A DNA stretch of 64,000 nt, taken from assembly GCF_000423205.1 (NCBI RefSeq), contig NZ_AUHN01000004.1, positions 434,001-498,000 of the forward strand, in the 5' to 3' direction. Made by a program: the position numbers and the translations under genes. Under the pieces are notes generated by a model that did no database searches, was not told the origin of the DNA, and worked only from the letters and a program-made list of their open reading frames with translations. The DNA comes from Jonesia quinghaiensis DSM 15701 (GTDB taxonomy: Bacteria > Actinomycetota > Actinomycetes > Actinomycetales > Cellulomonadaceae). This document shows positions 56,849-64,000 of this stretch, in pieces. Every line of letters starts with the position of its first letter. Positions within the stretch are counted from its first letter, which is position 1.

Positions 56849-56916
56849 GCATGTGGCATGTTTTCGTACTGAGTGTGTTGGCTAGGACATGCCACACGGT
56901 CCCAAAACATGCCACA
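56849..56916 (-). repeat. 68-bp inverted repeat B, right copy
   Basis: The reverse complement of the left copy with 67 of 68 bases equal. It lies 174 bases upstream of the AbiEi-like start codon. Confidence 0.9.
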
Positions 56917-56923
56917 TACTGCT

Positions 56924-56979
56924 GGGGTGTGGGGTGTGGGGTGTGGGGTGTGGGGTGTGGGGTGTGGGGTGTGGGGTGT
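56924..56979. repeat. Tandem repeat (GGGGTGT)8
   Basis: Eight perfect copies of GGGGTGT, followed by one GGGGTGC. The plus strand has regular G4 runs that could form G-quadruplexes. It lies just beyond the MFS stop and next to repeat B. Confidence 0.95.
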
Positions 56980-56996
56980 GGGGTGCGCCGCGTGGG

Positions 56997-58262
56997 TCAG
57001 GTTTTGACGGGGGTGGGTTGGATTGCGAAACCGTGCCGCCCCAGAAACGCCAAGACAACATAGACCACACCAAATATCGCGAAGAAGCGTGGGCTCACTC
57101 CGTCCAGTGGCAGGAATAGTGCTCCAAGCCCACCGGCACCCATAAACGCGAGGTTGAATGCCATGTCGTACACGGTGAAGGTGCGCCCTAAATATTCGTC
57201 TGGGGTTTCACGTTGAATGATGGTGTCGATCGCGATTTTTGTGCCCTGGGTGCCCACGCCAAGGAGAAGCGACGCGGTGAGTATCGTGAATTCAGAGATG
57301 TGCACCACCACGATCGCCTGAGCGACCGCGCACGTGGACAGCGCAAACATCACCCAACGGGGCTCCCCGATGCGCCGCACCACAATCGGGGTGATGATGA
57401 TGGCGAGAGCGAAACCAACGGCGGTGACAGCTATGACCTGCCCAAACAGTTCAAGCCCGCGGTCTAGGTAGTTCCGTGAAATCAGAATCGATGCCACGAA
57501 GATGCTGCCGTAGGACAGGCGCATCAGCGCCATGATGACTAGTGCGAGGGCGGGGTTGTGGAGGCGGCGCACGGTGACAATCGCATCGCGAAGTTCACGC
57601 AGTGTTGTGGTGGGGGTGATGGTGGTGACTTCGTGTGGGGCGGGGCCCAGTTGGCCGCGTTGGAAGCCGAGAGCCACAAGGATCGAGCCGATAAACACGA
57701 AGATCGCGAGGCTAAGCATCGCGGCATCACGGTATTGCCCTTCAGGGAAAAGCAGCCCTAAACCTAGACCGGTTACAGCGCCGATGCCCGTGGCAGCTGC
57801 GCCGATGGTGGGCAGTATCGCGTTGGCGAGGAGTAGGTCCTCACGCTTCACGACGCTGGGTAGTGATGCACCAAGTGCCGCGAGGAGGAACCGGTTGATG
57901 GATAGTGCCGCTAACGCGAGGACGTACACGGCGGGGTTCATGCCGACGGTGAGAATCACCACGATGATGATGATGGTGAGGACCACACGCAGCGAATCGG
58001 ACACGATGATCGCTGTGCGGCGTGGCCAACGGTCGAGGAAACCGCCCACAAATGGGCCAATCACGGTGAAAGGTGCTAGCAAGACGACCAGTGCCAGGGC
58101 AATGGAGCCGGGGGTGCCTTGGGATTGTGGGGAGAAGAAGAACAACGTGGCGAGTGCGGCTTGGAACATGCCGTCACCTGACTGACAGAGCAGGCGGATC
58201 GCGAAGAATCGGCGGAATGCTGGCAGGCGTAGCAGGGTGGTGAGGTCGTGACGGATGGCCAT
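56997..58262 (-). CDS. MFS transporter
   Basis: 421 residues with about twelve membrane helices, beginning MAIRHDLTTLLRLPAFRRFFAIRLLCQSGDGMFQAALATLFFF, which is usual for a subfamily of MFS exporters in actinobacteria. The cytoplasmic loop GGFLDRWPRRT carries the family motif between helices 2 and 3. No substrate can be inferred. The ATG at 58262 has a weak ribosome site. It is followed by the GGGGTGT tandem repeat, 18 bases past the stop. Confidence 0.9.
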   Translation of the reverse strand: MAIRHDLTTLLRLPAFRRFFAIRLLCQSGDGMFQAALATLFFFSPQSQGTPGSIALALVVLLAPFTVIGPFVGGFLDRWPRRTAIIVSDSLRVVLTIIIIVVILTVGMNPAVYVLALAALSINRFLLAALGASLPSVVKREDLLLANAILPTIGAAATGIGAVTGLGLGLLFPEGQYRDAAMLSLAIFVFIGSILVALGFQRGQLGPAPHEVTTITPTTTLRELRDAIVTVRRLHNPALALVIMALMRLSYGSIFVASILISRNYLDRGLELFGQVIAVTAVGFALAIIITPIVVRRIGEPRWVMFALSTCAVAQAIVVVHISEFTILTASLLLGVGTQGTKIAIDTIIQRETPDEYLGRTFTVYDMAFNLAFMGAGGLGALFLPLDGVSPRFFAIFGVVYVVLAFLGRHGFAIQPTPVKT

Positions 58263-58318
58263 GGTCGCCTGTCAGTTGGGGGCGGACTGCGCTTGTTGTG
58301 CTGTGTTTGTGGAACAGC

Positions 58319-58351
58319 GGTGGGCGCCGCGCATTGTGCGGGGCGCCCACC
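58319..58351 (-). terminator. Hairpin after ino1
   Basis: GGTGGGCGCC and GGCGCCCACC arms (10 bp) around a loop with GCGCA/TGTGC pairing, 16 bases past the ino1 stop. Confidence 0.65.
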
Positions 58352-58366
58352 AGTGTCGTGCGGTGA

Positions 58367-59458
58367 TCAGCGTTCGATGTCGCCGCTGATGAAGGCTTCG
58401 AGCTGCGCCCGGCCCTTGGTGTCTTCCATCTGGACTGGTGGAGACTTCATGAAGTAGGTCGAGGCGGACAGGATTGGTCCACCAACGCCACGGTCCTTGG
58501 CGATCTTCGCGGCGCGCACGGCGTCGATGATGATCCCAGCGGAGTTCGGGGAGTCCCACACCTCAAGTTTGTATTCGAGGCTCAATGGAACTTCACCGAA
58601 TGCGCGCCCTTCGAGGCGCACGTATGCCCACTTGCGGTCATCGAGCCAGGCAACATAGTCCGATGGGCCGATGTGCACGTTGCGGTCACTGGTTTTGTTC
58701 GCCAGTGCACCGGTCACGTTGGATGTGACGGCTTGGGTCTTGGAGACCTTCTTGGATTCGAGGCGCTCACGTTCGAGCATGTTCTTGAAGTCCATGTTTC
58801 CACCAACGTTGAGTTGGTAGGTGCGGTCCAAGGTCACGCCACGGTCTTCGAAGAGTTTCGCGAGGACGCGGTGGGTGATGGTTGCGCCAACTTGGGACTT
58901 GATGTCGTCACCAACGATGGGCACACCAGCTGCTTCGAACTTTGCAGCCCATTCTGGGTCTGATGCGATGAACACTGGAAGAGCGTTAACGAACGCTACG
59001 CCGGCGTCGATTGCTGCCTGTGCGTAGAATTTCGCGGCGTCTTCGGAGCCAACTGGCAGGTAGCACACGAGGACGTCAGCTTTGGCGTCTTTGAGGACTT
59101 GTACAACGTCAACTGGTGCTTCAGCGGACTCTTCGATGGTGGCTTGGTAGTACTTGCCAAGGCCGTCCATGGTGGGGCCGCGCAGCACGGTGATGCCCGT
59201 GGGGGGGACATCAGTGATTTTGATGGTGTTGTTCTCTGAAGCCTGGGTGGCGTCTGCGAGGTCGAAGCCGACCTTCTTGGCGTCCACATCGAAGGCTGCA
59301 ACAAATTCGAGGTCACGAACGTGGTAGTCACCGAACTGGACGTGCATCAAGCCCGGGACGGTGTCGTTGACGTCGGCGTTCTTGTAGAACTCAACACCCT
59401 GGATGAGGGACGTGGCGCAGTTGCCCACTCCCACAATGGCGACGCGGATGGAAGACAT
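58367..59458 (-). CDS. ino1: Inositol-3-phosphate synthase
   Basis: 363 residues. It converts glucose 6-phosphate to inositol 3-phosphate, the first step of phosphatidylinositol and mycothiol synthesis in actinobacteria. NAD-binding [16 protein letters not shown] at the N-terminus, [31 protein letters not shown] and [14 protein letters not shown] are conserved. It is followed upstream by the PadR regulator on the same strand, as in mycobacteria (Rv0046c, Rv0047c). Confidence 0.96.
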   Translation of the reverse strand: MSSIRVAIVGVGNCATSLIQGVEFYKNADVNDTVPGLMHVQFGDYHVRDLEFVAAFDVDAKKVGFDLADATQASENNTIKITDVPPTGITVLRGPTMDGLGKYYQATIEESAEAPVDVVQVLKDAKADVLVCYLPVGSEDAAKFYAQAAIDAGVAFVNALPVFIASDPEWAAKFEAAGVPIVGDDIKSQVGATITHRVLAKLFEDRGVTLDRTYQLNVGGNMDFKNMLERERLESKKVSKTQAVTSNVTGALANKTSDRNVHIGPSDYVAWLDDRKWAYVRLEGRAFGEVPLSLEYKLEVWDSPNSAGIIIDAVRAAKIAKDRGVGGPILSASTYFMKSPPVQMEDTKGRAQLEAFISGDIER

Positions 59459-59506
59459 CCTCGCTCCTTGTTCTCAGTGCCCCGTAGGGCAATCTTTCAT
59501 GGAATA

Positions 59507-60115
59507 TCACACGTCCGAACCGGTGCCAGGGGTGCCACTGTCTGGTGGCGCCGCTTGGCGCTGGTTGCGGTTGCGTTCGTTGTTGATGAGTCCGTCGAGC
59601 CAGCGAACTTCCCGTTCGACTTGCTCAAGCCCGTACCTCTGTAATTCAAGGGTGTACTCATCGAGGCGTCCGCGGGTTCGGGAGTTTGTTTCCCGTACCG
59701 TCTCGAGTCGTTCGTTGAGTCGACTGCGACGGCCTTCAAGGATGCGAATCCTTGTGTCGGCGTCCGTTTGCCCGAAAAAGGCGAAGCGAACATCGAAATT
59801 GTCGTCATCCCACGCGGACGGGCCAGCCGTCGCGAGGGATTGAGTGAGGTGATCAATCCCTTGTTCAGTGATGTGATACACGATGCGTGCCCGCTTCCCG
59901 GAGAGGGCGTGCGATGGCGCTTCTTGTGATCCTTGGGCACTGATGAGCTCACGTTTTTCCAGCGACTTTAGTGCGGGGTAGAGCGTTCCGTAGGAGAAAG
60001 CGCGGAACATTCCAAGGAGGAGGTTCAGTCGTTTTCTCAGCTCGTAGCCGTGGAGTGGAGACTCTTTGAGGAGGCCAAGTATGGCGATCTCGAGCACTGT
60101 CGAGCGACTGCGCAC
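59507..60115 (-). CDS. PadR family transcriptional regulator
   Basis: 202 residues. The winged helix MRSRSTVLEIAILGLLKESPLHGYELRKRL, with FSYGTLYPALKSLEKRELI and RARIVYHITEQGI, is typical. A coiled-coil-like C-terminal half (IRILEGRRSRLNERLETVRETNSRTRG) gives dimerisation. It starts with GTG 60115, with GAGGAGGTCAC upstream. It lies 48 bases upstream of ino1, so it may control inositol synthesis as well as itself. Confidence 0.92.
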   Translation of the reverse strand: MRSRSTVLEIAILGLLKESPLHGYELRKRLNLLLGMFRAFSYGTLYPALKSLEKRELISAQGSQEAPSHALSGKRARIVYHITEQGIDHLTQSLATAGPSAWDDDNFDVRFAFFGQTDADTRIRILEGRRSRLNERLETVRETNSRTRGRLDEYTLELQRYGLEQVEREVRWLDGLINNERNRNQRQAAPPDSGTPGTGSDV

Positions 60116-60145
60116 GTGACCTCCTCAGCAACCTATGGCGAATTG

Positions 60146-60164
60146 ATGTATCGAACCGATACAT
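60146..60164. promoter_or_regulatory. Candidate PadR operator
   Basis: ATGTATCG-AAC-CGATACAT, perfect 8-bp arms, 30 bases upstream of the PadR start and between it and the divergent penicillin-binding protein gene. Confidence 0.6.
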
Positions 60165-60331
60165 CGATAGGTTATGTCGGATCGAGGCAGTGACGCAAGC
60201 GACTTCGCACGTTCAAATGTGAAGAACTCAGGTGTGGGGTGGGGCAACTTGATAGAGAACTGCGTAATTTGTCCACAACACCGTCGCTCGAAAATGGTTC
60301 AGACATTAGAGTTCACTATGGAGCACTCCCC

Positions 60332-62635
60332 ATGGCACGTCAGGAAAGGTCCCCTGTGGCTGGTTCAACAAATCGCGGCACTTCTTACGGGAAACCCAAG
60401 AAGAGACGCATCATCGACTACCCCCGGTACGGCAAGAAGGGATTCATGCGCTGGGTCCCATCGTGGCGTTTCTTTTTAGGGACCTTCCTCATGGGGTTTG
60501 CCCTCGTGGCAGGGCTGCTTATTGCCGCCTATGCGAGTGTGGAGATCCCCGACCCAACTGATGCAGCTCAGGCTCAGACAACGACGGTCTACTACTCCGA
60601 TGGCGAAACTGTTTTAGGTGAATTTGCGGAAATAGATCGTCAAGTTATTGATACCACTGTCATCCCCAAGCATGTTGGTGATGCTGTTGTTGCTGCTGAA
60701 GACCGCACCTTCTACCAAAATAGTGGTGTGGATTTTAAGGGTATTGCTCGTGCCCTTTACACCAACGTTCGATACAACACGAAACTTGGTGCCTCGACGA
60801 TCACCCAGCAGTACGCTGAGCGTTTCTATTCCGAGGACACAATTGGCCGCAGTGGCAATGTACTCCAGGACTACGGGGGCAAGCTAGAGGAAGCGATCCT
60901 CGCTATCAAGCTTGGCCAAAGCCAAGATAAAGCGGACATCCTTGATGGCTACATGAACACGATTTACTTTGGGCGTGGAGCCTACGGTATTGAGGTAGCT
61001 GCCCAAAAGTACTTTGACAAACCTGCAGAGGAACTTTCCATCTCGGAAGCCGCGATGATCGCTGGTGTTATTCCTTCACCTTCGAACTGGGACCCCGCTA
61101 AGAGCCCTGAGAAGTCTGAAGAACGATGGAACTATGTTCTCGATGGCATGGTTGATCTTGGTTTCATTACTCAGGCTGAACGTGATGAACAAGAGTTCCC
61201 TGAGTGGGTTGAGTACAACCAAGAGCAGAAATATGAAGGCCCGAAGGGGTTCTTGCTTGCTATGGCCCGCGCTGAGGTGCTTGAACGCACTGATTTGACG
61301 GAAGACCAACTCGATACCCGTGGTTTGAGTATCGTGACAACGTTTAACAAGGACATGCAACGCCAGCTGGAAAAGGCAATGTCCAATATGCCTGATGATC
61401 ATTCTGAGCGTATGTTGGCTGCCGGGGCGACAGTTGATCCCAAGAGTGGTGCAATTCAAGCTTTGTACGGTGGCGCTGACTATCTGCAAAACCAGTACAA
61501 CTCCGCCACGATGGGTAAAGCTCAGGCTGGATCAACCTTCAAACCGTTTACCTTGATTGCCGCACTAAACGCTGGTATTCCTGTGGACAATCAATACTTT
61601 GACGGTAGTTCCCCTCGAACCTTCGACGACAATGGAAGTAGCTATCCAGTTTCGAACTTCGGTAACGTTTCTTATGGGCAGATTAACCTTGCAAAGGCAA
61701 CCGCTAACTCGGTGAACACCGTGTATGTGGACGTCAATATGCAGGTAGGACCACAAGCAACTGTTGATGCAGCCGTAGCAGCAGGGATACCCGCTGACAC
61801 GCCAGACCTTACGGCGACACCGTCGAATGTGCTGGGAACGTCAACCGTATCGCCGCTTGCTATGGCGGGAACATACGCAACATTTGCGTCTTCTGGTCAA
61901 TACCATGAGCCGTACTTCTTGGAGCGGGTGGAACGCAACGAAACGTTGTTGTACGAGCACTCCTCCATTGCTCGGCAAGCATGGGCTTCAGATGTAGGTG
62001 CAGAAGCGACTTACGCGATGACGCGGGTGGTGGAAGAAGGCTCAGGTCAAAAGGCGCGAGCAATTGGCCACCCCATTGCCGGTAAAACTGGAACATCGAA
62101 CGAGAACCGTTCCGCATGGTTTGTGGGTTACACCCCCAGCTACGCCACCGCTATCGCGCTCTACCAGAGCACTGAAACTGGCGGTCAGGACAGCATCACT
62201 CCCTTTGGTGGTTACTCAGAAATCACCGGTAGCTCAGTTCCTCTCGATATCTGGGTGGATTACATGGGCCGCGTGCTGAAAGACGAGCCAGTGGAGGACT
62301 TCCCTGCACGCACGGTGGTTCAAAAAGCGCCGGAACCTGTGTACACCGAAGAGCCCGAACCAGAAGAAACTGAAGAGCCCGAGCCGGAAGAAACTGAAGA
62401 GCCCGAACCGGAGCCAACCCAGGAGCCGACTCAGGAGCCGACTCAGGAGCCAACGCAAGAGCCGACTCAGGAACCGACGCAAGAGCCAACGCAAGAGCCA
62501 ACGCAAGAGCCAACTCAGGAACCGACTAACCCGGACAACGGGGGCGGCGGTAATCAAGGCGGCGGAAACCAAGGTGGCGGCAATTCTGGTGGCACAGGAG
62601 GTACCGGCACAGATACGTCGGGCGGTAATCCGTAG
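60332..62635 (+). CDS. Class A penicillin-binding protein (transglycosylase/transpeptidase)
   Basis: 767 residues from the ATG at 60332 (GGAG eight bases upstream). A basic cytoplasmic head and one helix (FFLGTFLMGFALVAGLLIAAYA) lead to the GT51 domain (AAEDRTFYQNSGVDFKGIARA, GASTITQQYAE). The transpeptidase has active Ser in AGSTFKPFTL, SVN and GKTGTS. It ends in a low-complexity tail: repeated EPEPEETE, about eight PTQE units and Gly/Asn-rich sequence, probably wall-spanning. It equals ponA1 (Rv0050) by position. Confidence 0.95.
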   Translation: MARQERSPVAGSTNRGTSYGKPKKRRIIDYPRYGKKGFMRWVPSWRFFLGTFLMGFALVAGLLIAAYASVEIPDPTDAAQAQTTTVYYSDGETVLGEFAEIDRQVIDTTVIPKHVGDAVVAAEDRTFYQNSGVDFKGIARALYTNVRYNTKLGASTITQQYAERFYSEDTIGRSGNVLQDYGGKLEEAILAIKLGQSQDKADILDGYMNTIYFGRGAYGIEVAAQKYFDKPAEELSISEAAMIAGVIPSPSNWDPAKSPEKSEERWNYVLDGMVDLGFITQAERDEQEFPEWVEYNQEQKYEGPKGFLLAMARAEVLERTDLTEDQLDTRGLSIVTTFNKDMQRQLEKAMSNMPDDHSERMLAAGATVDPKSGAIQALYGGADYLQNQYNSATMGKAQAGSTFKPFTLIAALNAGIPVDNQYFDGSSPRTFDDNGSSYPVSNFGNVSYGQINLAKATANSVNTVYVDVNMQVGPQATVDAAVAAGIPADTPDLTATPSNVLGTSTVSPLAMAGTYATFASSGQYHEPYFLERVERNETLLYEHSSIARQAWASDVGAEATYAMTRVVEEGSGQKARAIGHPIAGKTGTSNENRSAWFVGYTPSYATAIALYQSTETGGQDSITPFGGYSEITGSSVPLDIWVDYMGRVLKDEPVEDFPARTVVQKAPEPVYTEEPEPEETEEPEPEETEEPEPEPTQEPTQEPTQEPTQEPTQEPTQEPTQEPTQEPTQEPTNPDNGGGGNQGGGNQGGGNSGGTGGTGTDTSGGNP

Positions 62636-62646
62636 TGTGATCTACA

Positions 62647-62687
62647 TGCCTGCCGCCACGAAAACATACCTTTTTTGGCGGCAGGCA
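62647..62687 (+). terminator. Rho-independent terminator after the PBP gene
   Basis: 12-bp perfect arms (TGCCTGCCGCCA / TGGCGGCAGGCA) around a 17-base loop with a T6 run, 11 bases past the stop. Confidence 0.7.
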
Positions 62688-62841
62688 GGTAAAGTAGCCA
62701 ATTGCTGTGCCCTCGTGCGCCCAGATTCGAATCTGGGCATGTCAGATGCCTGTGGCAACCTGATTATCGAGCGCACCGCGCATGAAGCCCTTCTGTCACG
62801 GACAGACCGTGACCGTCTAGACCATAGGAGGTGGGTAAAGC

Positions 62842-63129
62842 ATGCGTCAGTACGAAATGATGATGATTCTCTCCCCGGACGTCGAGGAGCGTAACCTCAA
62901 CGCCAACATCGAGAAGCTCGTCAACGTCGTTCCCCAAGAGGGCGGCAAGATTGACGGTATCGACATCTGGGGCCGTCGCCGGATGTCTTACGAGATCGCG
63001 AAGAAGGCTGAAGGCATCTACGCCGTCATCACCTTCACCGCAACTCCTGCAACGACCAAGGAACTTGAGCGCCAACTCGGTATTAACGAGTCGGTTCTGC
63101 GCATCAAGGTCCTGCGCGTCGCTGCCTGA
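62842..63129 (+). CDS. rpsF: 30S ribosomal protein S6
   Basis: 95 residues: [19 protein letters not shown] at the start, and the S6 core [33 protein letters not shown] precedes the ATG. It is the first gene of the rpsF-ssb-rpsR operon. The 154 bases before it must carry the promoter. Confidence 0.97.
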   Translation: MRQYEMMMILSPDVEERNLNANIEKLVNVVPQEGGKIDGIDIWGRRRMSYEIAKKAEGIYAVITFTATPATTKELERQLGINESVLRIKVLRVAA

Positions 63130-63180
63130 GCTCACGCTACCCCCTAGCAACCTCATCCACGGTTAACAAGGAGACAAAAC

Positions 63181-63756
63181 ATGGCAGGAGACACCATCAT
63201 CACGGTGGTTGGGAACCTTACCGGGGACCCAGAACTTCGATTCACTGCCTCTGGTGTTGCTGTTGCAAGCTTCACCATTGCGTCTACCCCACGCAGCTTT
63301 GACCGCCAATCAAACGAGTGGAAGGACGGGGAAGCCCTCTTCCTTCGCTGCTCGATCTGGCGTGAAGCTGCCGAAAACGTGGCTGAGTCACTAACGAAGG
63401 GCATGCGCGTCATTGCTCAGGGCCGTCTCGTTCAGCGCTCATTTGAGACACGCGAAGGGGAGAAGCGCACCGTCGTCGAACTTCAAGTGGAGGAAATTGG
63501 TCCTTCGCTTCGTTACTCGTCAGCAAAAGTTACTCGCAACCAGCGTTCAGGAGGGTCCGGTGGATTCTCTGGTGGCGCAGGTGCAGCGCAAGCTGCGGGT
63601 GGTAACCAGGGCGGATTCAACAACGCCCCAGCTGGCGGTGGGTTCAACCAACCTAGCGGTAATGGGTTCGGCGCAAGTTCTGGAGGTCGGAACGATGACC
63701 CGTGGGCATCCGCGGGACCGGCAGGCGGCGGATTCGCCGACGAGCCTCCGTTCTGA
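63181..63756 (+). CDS. ssb: Single-stranded DNA-binding protein
   Basis: 191 residues. An OB-fold domain ([61 protein letters not shown]) covers residues 1-110. A Gly/Asn-rich linker follows, and an acidic tip ends in DEPPF, the protein-interaction peptide. It coats single-stranded DNA during replication. AAGGAG lies upstream and the gene is 51 bases after rpsF. Confidence 0.97.
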   Translation: MAGDTIITVVGNLTGDPELRFTASGVAVASFTIASTPRSFDRQSNEWKDGEALFLRCSIWREAAENVAESLTKGMRVIAQGRLVQRSFETREGEKRTVVELQVEEIGPSLRYSSAKVTRNQRSGGSGGFSGGAGAAQAAGGNQGGFNNAPAGGGFNQPSGNGFGASSGGRNDDPWASAGPAGGGFADEPPF

Positions 63757-63817
63757 TACTTACTCGTAGACATTCCGTCTGGCTCACGCCAGGCACCTCG
63801 TGAAGGAGCATTTCGCA

Positions 63818-64000
63818 ATGGCAAAGACCGTTGTGCGTAAGCCCAAGAAGAAGTCAAACCCACTGAAGTCAGCAAAAATTGACGCAGTGGACTACAAGGA
63901 CACCGCACTGCTGCGCAAGTTCATTTCCGACCGTGGAAAGATTCGTGCACGCCGTGTTACTGGTGTTTCGGTCCAGGAGCAGCGCCAAATCGCTCGTGCC
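63818..64000 (+). CDS. rpsR: 30S ribosomal protein S18 (partial, cut by window edge)
   Basis: First 61 residues: [20 protein letters not shown], then [38 protein letters not shown]. This is the S18 signature ([20 protein letters not shown]). GAAGGAG precedes the ATG. The C-terminus is outside the window. A zinc-type Cys motif is absent from the visible part. Confidence 0.95.
   Translation, partial: MAKTVVRKPKKKSNPLKSAKIDAVDYKDTALLRKFISDRGKIRARRVTGVSVQEQRQIARA

Noticed and set aside
56924-56979. Could the GGGGTGT array be CRISPR?
   Set aside because: Unit of 7 bases with no spacers. No CRISPR-type array or cas gene is seen in the window.
60260-60285. DnaA-box-like TTGTCCACA upstream of the PBP gene
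   Set aside because: A single isolated box 44 kb from the origin, expected by chance or as a minor regulatory site.

Overview
This window is the origin of replication region of an actinobacterium. The order gyrA-gyrB-DUF721-recF-dnaN-dnaA-rpmH-rnpA-yidD-yidC-jag-rsmG-parA-parB is the classical actinobacterial oriC neighbourhood. The DUF3566 and DLW-39 proteins, parS sites inside parA and parB, and the ino1-PadR-ponA-rpsF-ssb-rpsR block point the same way. By eye the base composition is moderate for the phylum, so a member of Micrococcales is plausible. I cannot name the genus.

Layout. 1-0.7 kb: minus-strand lipoprotein (cut by the window edge) and a DUF6153-like protein. 0.8-4.2 kb: a TetR regulator and a two-gene ABC exporter behind a well-formed promoter and operator. 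4.3-16.2 kb: minus-strand replication genes, with tRNA-Ala, DLW-39, tRNA-Ile, DUF3566, gyrA, gyrB, DUF721, recF, dnaN and dnaA. DnaA boxes lie on both sides of dnaA. 16.8-22.3 kb: plus-strand rpmH to parB. Two of its four parS sites lie in genes. The other two lie at the centre of 46- and 48-bp perfect palindromes. 22.5-34.4 kb: ddl, aminotransferase, trxB-trxA, a free-standing pseudokinase, murJ, DUF6049, NUDIX hydrolase and the divergent CCA-adding enzyme, matching the Rv3907-Rv3916 side of the mycobacterial origin.

34.6-58.3 kb is accessory. It holds a TetR/membrane-protein pair; a DUF559 endonuclease-like gene bounded by 60-bp palindromes; an ABC-F ATPase; a three-gene PLP/FAD/PLP operon (SbnA-like synthase, FAD-NAD(P)-binding protein, Y4yA-like decarboxylase); and glycan genes (glycosyltransferase, GtrA-like, GH3, UDP-galactopyranose mutase). 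It continues with a three-part ABC exporter preceded by a lipoprotein and a small secreted Cys-containing protein; an Imm22-like protein; an AbiEi/DUF559-like gene between 68-bp inverted repeats; and an MFS transporter. From 58.3 kb the conserved core resumes with ino1, PadR, a class A penicillin-binding protein, rpsF, ssb and the start of rpsR.

Most noteworthy are the palindrome-embedded parS sites, two dispersed palindromic repeat families that each bracket a nuclease-like gene, the SbnA/FAD/Y4yA operon without a siderophore synthetase in view, the secreted peptide/exporter cluster, and the pseudokinase that mycobacteria carry fused to MurJ.
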